From the NCBI GenBank assembly GCA_937901055.1, contig CALCGO010000346.1, forward strand, positions 1 to 19,283: 19,283 nucleotides of DNA, read 5' to 3'. The position numbers were made by a program, and so were the translations under genes. Source of the DNA: an uncultured Rhodobacterales bacterium (lineage in GTDB: Bacteria > Pseudomonadota > Alphaproteobacteria > Rhodobacterales > Rhodobacteraceae). The notes beneath the pieces were generated by a model, which saw only the letters and a list, made by a program, of their open reading frames with translations, was not told the origin of the DNA and searched no databases. The stretch's first letter is position 1. Each line of letters starts with the position of its first letter. Shown here piece after piece: positions 1 to 6,303 of the stretch.

Positions 1-126
1 GGTATCCCGCGCGAGATGATTGTGGTTATTCAGGCCCTCGTCATCATGTTCGTGGGTAGCCTTGAGAATATGGTTAGAATTCCGGTCGAACGCATGTTCG
101 TGCGGTTCAATAAGGGGGCTGCGTAA
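1..126 (+). CDS. ABC transporter permease, C-terminal fragment (gene runs in from the left)
   Basis: The first 41 codons of the window form an open frame in frame 1 that ends with TAA at 124-126. The peptide has one hydrophobic segment (roughly IVVIQALVIMFVGS) followed by a basic, amphipathic tail (VRIPVERMFVRFNKGAA), as expected for the last membrane helix and cytoplasmic end of an inner-membrane permease. Its stop codon shares its last A with the ATG of the next permease (TAATG), the usual sign of translational coupling in a two-permease ABC importer. I infer it is the first permease of the nucleoside/simple-sugar (BMP-type, YufP/NupB-like) transporter; the ATPase and binding-protein genes would lie further left, outside the window. 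The fragment alone is too short to prove the family. Confidence 0.75.
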   Translation, partial: GIPREMIVVIQALVIMFVGSLENMVRIPVERMFVRFNKGAA

Positions 127-1133
127 TGGACTTCGATACAATACTTCAGTTGCTCGATTCCGCTGTTCGGCTTTCAGCACCACTGCTGTTGGCTTGCTTG
201 GCCGGCCTATATTCCGAGCGTTCCGGTATTTTCGATATCGGGCTTGAGGGCAAGATGCTGGCTGGCGCATTCGCGGCTGGTGCGATGTCCGCTTATGCCG
301 GTATGCCGGTGGCCGAGGGTGGCTTGGGCATGACTTGGGGCATGGCATGGATGGGTGCGGCAGCAGCGATTGCAGTTTCTATTGTGCTGGCGATGATCCA
401 CGGGTTTGCGTCAATAACATTGCGCGGCAACCAATTGATTTCCGGTGTCGCGATTAACTTCTTTGCGGCAGGGTCCACGGTTTTGATCGGGCAATACTGG
501 TTCCATTCTGGTGGGCAAACACCAAGCCTGCGCGGGGCGCAGCGGTTTGAGGCGATTACCTTGCCGTTTGCAGAAACGTTGCAAGGTGTGCCGGTGCTTG
601 GGCCGATCTATTTTGACCTGATTTCCGGTCATAACATACTGGTTTATATGGCAATAGGTGCTGTACCGCTGACATGGTGGCTGTTGTTCCGCACCCGTTT
701 TGGCCTTCGCCTTCGCGCGGTCGGGGAAAACCCCGGGGCGGTTGATACGGCGGGTATCTCGGTTGTTCGACAACGGTATATGGCAGTTCTGATTGCGGGT
801 CTGCTGTGTGGATTGGCGGGGGCGTACCTTAGCCTTGGCACATCGGCGGCGGGTTTCGTTAAGGATATGAGCGCAGGTAAAGGTTTCATCGCGCTGGCCG
901 CGTTGATCTTTGCGAAGTGGCAACCAAAATCAGCACTGTTTGCGTGTCTGTTGTTCGGCTTCCTTGAGGCCATCGGCAACCGGTATCAGAGCATTGATTT
1001 GGGGGCTTTCGTGGTGCCCGTGCAGTTTATGCAGGCATTGCCTTACATCCTGACCGTGGTGATTCTCGCAGGCTTTATCGGTAAAGCGATACCGCCAGCT
1101 GCTGGTGGCGAGCCATATGTGAAGGAGCGGTGA
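126..1133 (+). CDS. ABC transporter permease, nucleoside/simple-sugar type (YufQ/NupC-like)
   Basis: A 335-residue, strongly hydrophobic protein with about eight to ten predicted membrane segments. It carries stretches typical of the BPD_transp_2 permease family: an early LYSERSGIFDIGLEGKMLAGAF segment (near residues 28-49), the TLRGNQLISGVAINFFAAG segment (about 97-115), and GLRLRAVGENPGAVDTAGISV (about 193-213), which resembles the cytoplasmic loop that contacts the ATPase. Proteins of this type form the second inner-membrane subunit of importers for nucleosides or related compounds in partnership with BMP-family lipoproteins. The start is ATG 126, overlapping the preceding stop by one base, with an AAGGGGG ribosome site about eight bases upstream. 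The substrate cannot be read from the permease; purine nucleosides are a family-based guess. The next gene on this strand is 124 bp away and unrelated. Confidence 0.9.
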   Translation: MDFDTILQLLDSAVRLSAPLLLACLAGLYSERSGIFDIGLEGKMLAGAFAAGAMSAYAGMPVAEGGLGMTWGMAWMGAAAAIAVSIVLAMIHGFASITLRGNQLISGVAINFFAAGSTVLIGQYWFHSGGQTPSLRGAQRFEAITLPFAETLQGVPVLGPIYFDLISGHNILVYMAIGAVPLTWWLLFRTRFGLRLRAVGENPGAVDTAGISVVRQRYMAVLIAGLLCGLAGAYLSLGTSAAGFVKDMSAGKGFIALAALIFAKWQPKSALFACLLFGFLEAIGNRYQSIDLGAFVVPVQFMQALPYILTVVILAGFIGKAIPPAAGGEPYVKER

Positions 1134-1137
1134 TCAC

Positions 1138-1161
1138 TTATATGCGTTAATTGGCATATAA
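1138..1161. repeat. Inverted repeat after the permease gene
   Basis: TTATATGC (1138-1145) and GCATATAA (1154-1161) are perfect 8-base inverted arms around an 8-base loop, starting five bases after the permease stop codon. The stem is A/T-rich and is not followed by a T run, so it is at best a weak or factor-assisted terminator. It could equally be a binding site or a 3' stabilising hairpin. Confidence 0.45.
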
Positions 1162-1200
1162 ATGTAGAAACGCTCCGATTTGTCGCAGTTGAGCGCTAGC

Positions 1201-1259
1201 GTTGTGTAATGGGTTTGCTGTAGAGGATGTGCACACAACCTCTTCTTAGGTGAACCCAT
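1201..1259 (+). promoter_or_regulatory. Leader of the TauE/SafE gene with two crossing inverted repeats
   Basis: GTTGTGT (1201-1207) can pair with ACACAAC (1233-1239). Separately, ATGGGTT (1209-1215) can pair with AACCCAT (1253-1259), which includes the first two bases of the start codon. The arms interleave, so the two helices are either mutually exclusive or form a pseudoknot. Whether this RNA is made and whether it folds so is inference; the complementarity itself is visible. Confidence 0.3.
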
Positions 1260-2172
1260 GCAAATTTATCTCCCTATTGCCGAAATGTCGGTGAATATAT
1301 TCCTGTTGATTGGACTCGGCGGGCTAGTTGGCATTCTGTCCGGCATGTTCGGCGTTGGCGGCGGCTTCTTGATGACTCCTTTGCTGTTTTTTATCGGCAT
1401 TCCTCCGGCTGTGGCCGTTGCGACGGAAGCAAACCAGATTGTGGCATCTTCATTTTCCGGCGTCTTGGCGCATGTGAAAAAGCGTACGGTTGATTTCAAG
1501 ATGGGCACGGTTCTGTTGCTGGGCGGATTGCTCGGTGCGGCGGTTGGTGTGCAGGTTTTCAAATACCTCAAGGAAATCGGGCAAGTCGATTTGCTGATCA
1601 CGCTGTCTTACGTGGTTTTCCTTGGTATGATCGGTAGCCTGATGTTTATCGAGAGTCTTGGCGCGATCCGTCGTTCCAAGAAGTCGGCGCCACCCAAGAA
1701 AATCAAACGTCATACATGGATTCACGGGTTGCCGCTGAAGATGCGGTTCCGTACTTCGAACCTTTACATTTCGGCAATCCCACCGTTTGTGGTTGGTGCG
1801 CTGGTTGGTGTTCTGGCCGCGATCATGGGTGTCGGCGGCGGGTTCATCATGGTGCCTGCAATGATTTATGTGTTGGGAATGCCAACGAAAGTGGTTATCG
1901 GAACGTCATTGTTCCAGATTATTTTTGTGACCGCGTTTACGACAATGATGCACGCGACGCAGAACTATACGGTTGATGCGGTGCTGGCGCTTCTGCTGCT
2001 AATTGGCGGCGTTGTTGGTGCGCAAATCGGGACGCGGATTGGCGTTAAGATGAAAGCCGAACAGCTGCGTATCTTGTTGGCGATCATGGTGTTGGGTGTT
2101 TGTTTGAAACTGGGTCTTGATCTGGTTCTGACACCATCCGAGCTGTTCTCTATTGGCGCAGGGGGTCACTGA
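1258..2172 (+). CDS. TauE/SafE family sulfite/organosulfur exporter (TSUP family)
   Basis: A 304-residue inner-membrane protein with the two-fold repeat of the TSUP (TauE/SafE) family. Each half has the glycine-rich signature: GMFGVGGGFLMTP at about residues 29-41, and MGVGGGFIMVPAM at about 190-202. A basic cytoplasmic loop (RRSKKSAPPKKIKRH, about 138-152) separates the halves. Family members export sulfite, sulfoacetate or related anions; the substrate here is not visible. I keep ATG 1258, which has an AGGTGA ribosome site just upstream; ATG 1285 is a weaker alternative. The following gene begins one base after this stop and encodes a TIGR02186-type protein. To my knowledge that pair is common in Rhodobacterales, suggesting that the two act together. 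Confidence 0.92.
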   Translation: MQIYLPIAEMSVNIFLLIGLGGLVGILSGMFGVGGGFLMTPLLFFIGIPPAVAVATEANQIVASSFSGVLAHVKKRTVDFKMGTVLLLGGLLGAAVGVQVFKYLKEIGQVDLLITLSYVVFLGMIGSLMFIESLGAIRRSKKSAPPKKIKRHTWIHGLPLKMRFRTSNLYISAIPPFVVGALVGVLAAIMGVGGGFIMVPAMIYVLGMPTKVVIGTSLFQIIFVTAFTTMMHATQNYTVDAVLALLLLIGGVVGAQIGTRIGVKMKAEQLRILLAIMVLGVCLKLGLDLVLTPSELFSIGAGGH

Positions 2173-2173
2173 T

Positions 2174-2923
2174 ATGCGGATTATTTTCCTGATCATCGGC
2201 CTGTTTGCTGCAACGATTGCAAGCGCGCAGGAAACCGTGGTTTCCGAGTTGAGCCAAGATGGGGTGTCCATTACGGCAACCTTTGATGGTTCCGAAATTT
2301 TCCTGTTCGGAGCGATCAAGCGAGATGCACCCGTTAACGCAAGTGCGGGTCAGCTTGATGTTATCATCGAGGTTTCCGGTCCACCGACCGAAACGTTGGT
2401 GCGTCAAAAAGAACGGAAAGTCATCATCTGGGTGAACGCAGATTCCGTCGAAATGGATCGTGCGCCAAGCTACTATTCCATCGCGGCCACTGGACCGCTT
2501 GAGCAATTGGTCACGGACAGCGAACGTTCGTTGCGTAATCTTGGGTTGGACTATGCGGTGCGTGTCGCCAACCCCGAAGATGAAGAGTTTCGCGAGGCGG
2601 TGATACGTATCCACCAGAAAGACGGGACTTATGCAACCGAAGTCACACCGGTAACGTTGACGGAAGAAACCCTATTCACCACCAAGCTGGCGATGCCTGT
2701 GAACGTGGTGGAAGGGGAGTACACCGTGAAAACCATGTTGGTTCGGGATTTGCAGGTTATCAGCACCTCCACTTCGACGATTACTGTGCGCAAAACCGGG
2801 GCCGAAAAATGGTTGTACGACTTGGCCCACGAACAGGCATTCATCTATGGCTTGCTGTCGTTGGCCGTAGCGCTTTTGGCAGGCTGGACAGCGTCTGAAA
2901 TATTCCGCCGTATTCGCGGCTGA
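2174..2923 (+). CDS. TIGR02186-type secreted/membrane-anchored protein, partner of the TauE/SafE exporter
   Basis: A 249-residue protein with an N-terminal signal peptide (MRIIFLIIGLFAATIASAQ, probable cleavage after SAQ near residue 19), a beta-rich periplasmic region, and one C-terminal membrane helix (about residues 226-243) ending in the basic tail RRIRG. It matches my memory of the alphaproteobacterial TIGR02186 family, which has no assigned function. The open frame can be extended to a TTG at 2153, but that lies inside tauE and before the hydrophobic signal. ATG 2174 follows an AGGGGGT ribosome site at 2160-2166 and starts one base after the exporter stop. Linkage implies a role with the exporter, perhaps as a periplasmic accessory; that is inference. 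Its stop abuts the stop of the convergent helicase gene with no spacer. Confidence 0.88.
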   Translation: MRIIFLIIGLFAATIASAQETVVSELSQDGVSITATFDGSEIFLFGAIKRDAPVNASAGQLDVIIEVSGPPTETLVRQKERKVIIWVNADSVEMDRAPSYYSIAATGPLEQLVTDSERSLRNLGLDYAVRVANPEDEEFREAVIRIHQKDGTYATEVTPVTLTEETLFTTKLAMPVNVVEGEYTVKTMLVRDLQVISTSTSTITVRKTGAEKWLYDLAHEQAFIYGLLSLAVALLAGWTASEIFRRIRG

Positions 2924-4435
2924 TTAATCTTCCGATCCCGTCAATTCCATCGGTGGGATCGGAGTATCAAGATCGGCGATGCCCAGCGGTTCTGTTGGGC
3001 GGGCCAACATATATCGGGTAACCCAACGCAGTCGCGTTTCTGCCCGTGTAATGGCCACGTAAGCCAACCTTTTCCACACTGCTATCCCTGCTTCGGACCT
3101 GCCTGATCGGTAGGCCGCGTAGATGTCTGGTGCGAACAATTGCACTTCGGGCCATTGGGACCCTTGCGCTTTGTGAATGGTGACCGCCGCGCCGTGCAGG
3201 AAGGTTGCCCCCATGCGCGCGGCTGACGGAATGAAGGGTTCTTCGCGGTCGGGTGCTTCGATCTGGATGATGGTGGCAGCGTTAACGCGGGGGTCAACGG
3301 CCCCAAGTACGTGCAGACGAGAGAACCCCGCCTTGCGACCCGGCCCAAGGTAGATGGTTTGAGCGCCTTTGATTAAGCCGCGCGCTTCAAGGTCGATGCG
3401 TTTCTTGCGGTGTTTGATCGGCAATTCGATGCCGTCGCAGATTAACGGTTCACCAGAAAGCAGCGAGTCTTCGGGGGCGTCATAGGCTGTCCTGAAGGCA
3501 TGGATCAGGCGGATACGGGTGGCGTTTCGCCAAACCAGAACGGGGGAGCGCGCCATTAGCGTTGCATCGACGCGGGGGGTGACCACCACACGGTCGTCTT
3601 TAGCGGCAGCAGCTTCAACCATACGTTCGAATTCGGGGAAATCCAGTTTCGGGTCGCCAAGAGCGTGTGCCAAATCAAGGATCGGGTTGCCTGCTTCTTG
3701 ACGGTGAATGCGATGCAGGGTCAGCTTTTTGTCTTCGGGCAGTTTATCGAAACTCATGTTGCCGGATTGCCCGACAGGCGCAAGCTGGGCAGGGTCGCCA
3801 AACATGATCAGGGTTGAAAAAATCTCCCTTAGATCATCGAGTTGCTTGTCGTCGATCATCGAGGATTCGTCTATAAACCCGATGTCGAGGGGGTCGTCGC
3901 GGCGTGACCAGCCGGTGATGAAGTCAGAGCCGCGCAAACCTGCCGCGGCCAATGCACCAGGGATGGATTTGTGGAGCTTGTAAAACGCCATGGCGCGGTC
4001 AAGAGCGGCATCTGTCAAACCCTCGACATCAGGGCGTTCTTCGGCACCCTCTAGCCATTCGGCGATTTTTTCATATTCGGGGTCGTAAACGGGCGTGTAA
4101 ATAATGCGGTGTATGGTGGTCGCTGGCACACCGTGGCTGCGTAAAACACTGGCCGCTTTGTTGGTCGGCGCAAGGATCGCAAGCGAACGCTTATCTTTAC
4201 GCTTCGTGCTTTCAAAATCAGGCGAGATCGTTTCGACGCCAGCATCGTTCAGCGCATCTACCAATTTGGCCAGCAGCATGGTTTTGCCGGAACCGGCCTT
4301 GCCCAGCACCGCGAGAACGCGCGTTTCGTCGGTGCTTGTGGGCAGAACCGAACTGTTCTCCAAATCGACGCCAGCGTCTTTTAAAACGGCGGTGATTGCG
4401 TCGAATGCCTGCGCTTGGTCTTCTGAAAATTTCAT
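2924..4435 (-). CDS. RecD-like ATP-dependent DNA helicase (superfamily 1)
   Basis: A 503-residue cytoplasmic ATPase. It shows a Walker A motif GKAGSGKT (residues 45-52), a Walker B-type box FIDESSM (around 188-194), motif III FGDPAQLAPVG shortly after, a C-terminal HKAQGSQWPEV segment of the UvrD/RecD C-terminal fold, and a final AYVAITRAETRLRWV motif VI. This order is that of RecD/TraA-type 5'-3' helicases. It lacks the long N-terminal region of RecD2 and is not next to recB or recC, so it is probably a stand-alone helicase; the cellular role is unknown. The start ATG 4435 has AGGA four bases upstream. It lies 60 bp downstream of luxI on the same strand and may be co-transcribed with it. A long inverted repeat overlaps the ribosome site. 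Confidence 0.88.
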   Translation of the reverse strand: MKFSEDQAQAFDAITAVLKDAGVDLENSSVLPTSTDETRVLAVLGKAGSGKTMLLAKLVDALNDAGVETISPDFESTKRKDKRSLAILAPTNKAASVLRSHGVPATTIHRIIYTPVYDPEYEKIAEWLEGAEERPDVEGLTDAALDRAMAFYKLHKSIPGALAAAGLRGSDFITGWSRRDDPLDIGFIDESSMIDDKQLDDLREIFSTLIMFGDPAQLAPVGQSGNMSFDKLPEDKKLTLHRIHRQEAGNPILDLAHALGDPKLDFPEFERMVEAAAAKDDRVVVTPRVDATLMARSPVLVWRNATRIRLIHAFRTAYDAPEDSLLSGEPLICDGIELPIKHRKKRIDLEARGLIKGAQTIYLGPGRKAGFSRLHVLGAVDPRVNAATIIQIEAPDREEPFIPSAARMGATFLHGAAVTIHKAQGSQWPEVQLFAPDIYAAYRSGRSEAGIAVWKRLAYVAITRAETRLRWVTRYMLARPTEPLGIADLDTPIPPMELTGSED

Positions 4436-4441
4436 GTGGTC

Positions 4442-4486
4442 CTGCTGCCCTGTTTTTTGGGATATTCTAACCCGACACGGCAGCAG
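4442..4486 (-). promoter_or_regulatory. Inverted repeat covering the helicase ribosome-binding site
   Basis: CTGCTGCC (4442-4449) and GGCAGCAG (4479-4486) are perfect 8-base inverted arms, with a smaller GGG/CCC pair inside the loop. It sits between the luxI stop and the helicase start. On the minus strand, the promoter-distal arm runs into the AGGA ribosome site (4443-4440), so folding would partly hide it. There is no T run after the stem in the direction of transcription, so a standard terminator is less likely. Confidence 0.45.
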
Positions 4487-4495
4487 TGGCCAGCC

Positions 4496-5140
4496 TTAGG
4501 CGGCGATTGCGACGGGGATGAACGAGTTATCCGGGAAGGATTGGTCGAACCAGTATTCAACCAATTCCGGCGCAATTTTGGACTTGCGGCAGATGTTGGC
4601 CTTAACCGTTGCATTGATTGGCCAGAGGCAGACGGAAATTTCTTCGCGCCCTTCGCCGCTGGTGCCAATCACGTCGGGAATCCAGCCAATGCGACGGTAG
4701 ATTGACAAGGTGTGCGAATATACGACACCGATGGAGCTATCGAGACCGAAGCGGACGCCCAGCTCGCAGCCTGCCAGTATTAATGAGGCGGCGACTTTGC
4801 TTTGGCCCTCGGATAGGCGTGGAGATATGCAAAAACGGGTGCATTCCCAGATCGTGGGGCTAGTGATTTTGATGCCAGCAAGGTCGCTGAAATGGTCGTT
4901 AACCATCGTTTGACCCACAGTCGGCAAAACGCGGATGGAGCCGCCATGGGTTCCATCGGGTGCTTCCCAAATCGCATAAAGCGGGTTCATCGCATCGTAG
5001 TCGTCGATCTCGTAGCCGTTTTCATCGACGGTGACATCCCAGCCGTGTCGGATTTTGAACTGTCCGGCGCGATCCTTGAACATGGTGTCTTTGAGGATCG
5101 GGAAGTTGTCTAGCTGGTCGGCGTATATGTATTTGATCAA
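4496..5140 (-). CDS. luxI: Acyl-homoserine-lactone synthase, LuxI family
   Basis: A 214-residue cytoplasmic enzyme that makes an N-acyl-homoserine lactone signal from S-adenosylmethionine and an acyl carrier. All family landmarks are visible: R24, F28, W34 (FKDRAGQFKIRHGW), the acidic cluster E44, D46, D49, R70 in GGSIRVLP, F84, and E99/R102 in WECTRFC. The open frame extends to a TTG at 5167, but no ribosome site precedes it. I chose the TTG at 5140, six bases after a GGAG and giving MIKYIYADQL, which fits the usual LuxI N-terminus. A TTG start may hold expression low. The gene lies 94 bp downstream of luxR on the same strand. The acyl chain length cannot be read from the sequence. Confidence 0.93.
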   Translation of the reverse strand: MIKYIYADQLDNFPILKDTMFKDRAGQFKIRHGWDVTVDENGYEIDDYDAMNPLYAIWEAPDGTHGGSIRVLPTVGQTMVNDHFSDLAGIKITSPTIWECTRFCISPRLSEGQSKVAASLILAGCELGVRFGLDSSIGVVYSHTLSIYRRIGWIPDVIGTSGEGREEISVCLWPINATVKANICRKSKIAPELVEYWFDQSFPDNSFIPVAIAA

Positions 5141-5184
5141 AGCTGGCTCCGTTCGGTTTGGTTTCAAACAGAAGTACTTCGGGA

Positions 5185-5225
5185 TTGGTTAACACTCGTC
5201 GAACGGGCGCAGCTTTAATGGTTAA
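5185..5225 (-). promoter_or_regulatory. Two CtrA-half-site-like motifs before luxI
   Basis: In the 94-bp gap between luxR and luxI, the minus strand holds TTAACCAT (5225-5218) and TTAACCAA (5192-5185), 33 bases apart, about three helical turns. TTAACCAT is the half-site form reported for alphaproteobacterial CtrA. The first copy also forms TTAA-N3-TTAA. No convincing lux-box dyad was seen in this gap. Binding is inference. Confidence 0.4.
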
Positions 5226-5234
5226 CGCAACAGC

Positions 5235-5948
5235 CTAGACGGCTATCACACCACGGGCGAGTGCGATTGCGACGGCGTGCGTGGTGTTCAACGCACCGAG
5301 CTTGTAGCGGGCGGAATCCACGTAAACTCGCAAGGTATGCTCTGATATTTTGAGGATTTCTGCGACCTTGCCGCGACTTAATCCGATGCCAAGATATTTG
5401 AGGACGTCGAGTTCGCGTGGTGACAGGTCGCGCCCTTCTATCGGTTCGGTTGTGTGGGTGGCGGCCAACGCCTTTTGGTGGAAGTAGTGAGAAATCAACA
5501 TGAAATCATGGGCGTGCTCCCCGATATATCGTTCCCACCCGGGGTCGTTGCTGTCGTGGTTAATGGCAAAGATGGCGGCTTGCCCGTTGGGCCCACGGAT
5601 AGGCACGGTGTAGCCCTGCCGCCCGACGCCGAAATCCACAGCTTCGTTGAAAAACTCGCGCGTGCGTTTACTGGACCAATCCAGACGTTTCCAATCGAGG
5701 GGGTTAAATTGCAACAACGCCCCGCGCACGACGGGGTCGATAAGCATGTATCCTTGGTCTTCGTAATGCTGCGCCCATTCCAGATCGTAGGTTGAAGATA
5801 CGAAGGGCAGGCCGTTCAGGTTGGTCGCCAGATAGGACATGTTTTTGACATCGTAGGTGTCGCGCAGGATGTCTGCTAGCGATGATAAGTCGTCAACTGT
5901 ATTGGTTGTTTCCAACCGTTCCAGAAATGTTTCCAGCTTTCGCGTCAT
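5235..5948 (-). CDS. luxR: LuxR-family quorum-sensing transcription regulator
   Basis: A 237-residue regulator with an N-terminal autoinducer-binding domain (about residues 20-165) and a C-terminal LuxR/GerE helix-turn-helix (about 174-237). Ligand-pocket residues conserved in TraR/LuxR are present: W58, Y62, D71-P72, W86 and G112. The DNA-binding domain has LSPRELDVLKYL followed by KVAEILKISEHTLRVYVDSARYKL. It should bind the AHL made by the adjacent luxI product and control transcription of target genes, possibly including this locus. The start ATG 5948 has AGGGG three bases upstream, so spacing is short. Its first 56 bases overlap the 3' end of a small upstream gene in another frame, suggesting translational coupling. 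The exact AHL preference and sign of regulation are not visible. Confidence 0.93.
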   Translation of the reverse strand: MTRKLETFLERLETTNTVDDLSSLADILRDTYDVKNMSYLATNLNGLPFVSSTYDLEWAQHYEDQGYMLIDPVVRGALLQFNPLDWKRLDWSSKRTREFFNEAVDFGVGRQGYTVPIRGPNGQAAIFAINHDSNDPGWERYIGEHAHDFMLISHYFHQKALAATHTTEPIEGRDLSPRELDVLKYLGIGLSRGKVAEILKISEHTLRVYVDSARYKLGALNTTHAVAIALARGVIAV

Positions 5949-6108
5949 TAACCCCTACACTTACTGCCTGACCCCTATCCAAATTGCGGATCTCTACGGC
6001 GGCCACAAGAATAGCGTCGTCGAGGTGTTCTGCTAATTCCAACATGGCTTGCTTTGCAGCAAAATTCCGTAGGTCAGACAGTACATCAATCATCCACTCG
6101 TTTGTCAT
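5893..6108 (-). CDS. Small conserved-looking protein overlapping the luxR start
   Basis: A 71-residue, mostly soluble protein. The first 45 residues look like a genuine helical protein (MTNEWMIDVLSDLRNFAAKQ, then AMLELAEHLDDAILVAAVEI), with regular hydrophobic spacing and an acidic LDD. The last 18 or so residues are encoded by bases that also encode the start of luxR and have the low-complexity look of a read-through tail. I recall similar small proteins beside luxR genes in roseobacters but cannot confirm this here. No ribosome site stands out; GAG lies about eight bases before ATG 6108. Its stop lies 56 bases inside luxR, so ribosomes ending here could re-initiate at luxR. Function unknown. 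A role in modulating LuxR is only suggested by position. Confidence 0.6.
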   Translation of the reverse strand: MTNEWMIDVLSDLRNFAAKQAMLELAEHLDDAILVAAVEIRNLDRGQAVSVGVNDAKAGNISGTVGNNQYS

Positions 6109-6136
6109 AGCAATACTCGTATAGGTTGTAAATACG

Positions 6137-6148
6137 TTAATGCATTAA
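6137..6148. promoter_or_regulatory. Perfect 12-base palindrome upstream of the small gene and luxR
   Basis: TTAATGCATTAA reads the same on both strands and lies 29 bases before the start of the small gene, in the presumed promoter of the small gene-luxR unit. It could be an operator. It does not match a standard lux box, and its TTAA halves are four rather than seven bases apart, so it is not a classic CtrA site. Confidence 0.4.
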
Positions 6149-6188
6149 GCTTCACGAATAATACGATTCGATACTACTCGCCAATTCG

Positions 6189-6210
6189 CCCTCCCCAATT
6201 ATGGGGAGGG
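6189..6210 (-). terminator. G/C-rich hairpin downstream of the crotonyl-CoA carboxylase/reductase gene
   Basis: CCCTCCCC (6189-6196) and GGGGAGGG (6203-6210) form a perfect 8-base stem with a 6-base loop, 93 bases past the ccr stop. It is the strongest hairpin in the 195-bp gap between ccr and the small gene before luxR. No U run follows on the minus strand, so it is a non-canonical terminator or a transcript-stabilising end; calling it a terminator is inference from position. Confidence 0.45.
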
Positions 6211-6303
6211 TAATGAAGTTAACCTACTGATATATATGAGTGTATGGCTTGTGTCCGCTATCCGACACCTATCCAAATGGCGAAAAGCGGGTTTGGGAAG
6301 GAA

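Noticed and set aside
411..923. 170-residue minus-strand open frame inside the ABC permease gene
   Set aside because: Shadow frame: composition is rich in Arg, Pro and His without domain features, and it lies opposite a clear membrane permease.
1138..1161. Inverted repeat after the ABC permease as an intrinsic terminator
   Set aside because: A/T-rich stem without a T run; kept only as a repeat.
2150..2614. 154-residue minus-strand open frame opposite the TIGR02186-type gene
   Set aside because: No signal, domain or start context; the plus-strand gene explains the region.
4889..4912. TTAACCAT inside the luxI coding sequence as a CtrA site
   Set aside because: It lies in the middle of a coding region with no nearby start, so chance is the simplest explanation.
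5141..5234. A lux box before luxI
   Set aside because: I looked for a roughly 18-20 base dyad of the LuxR/TraR type and saw none that was convincing; only TTAACCA-type motifs stand out.
6137..6148. TTAATGCATTAA as a CtrA full site
   Set aside because: The TTAA halves are separated by four bases instead of seven, so I list it only as an unassigned palindrome.
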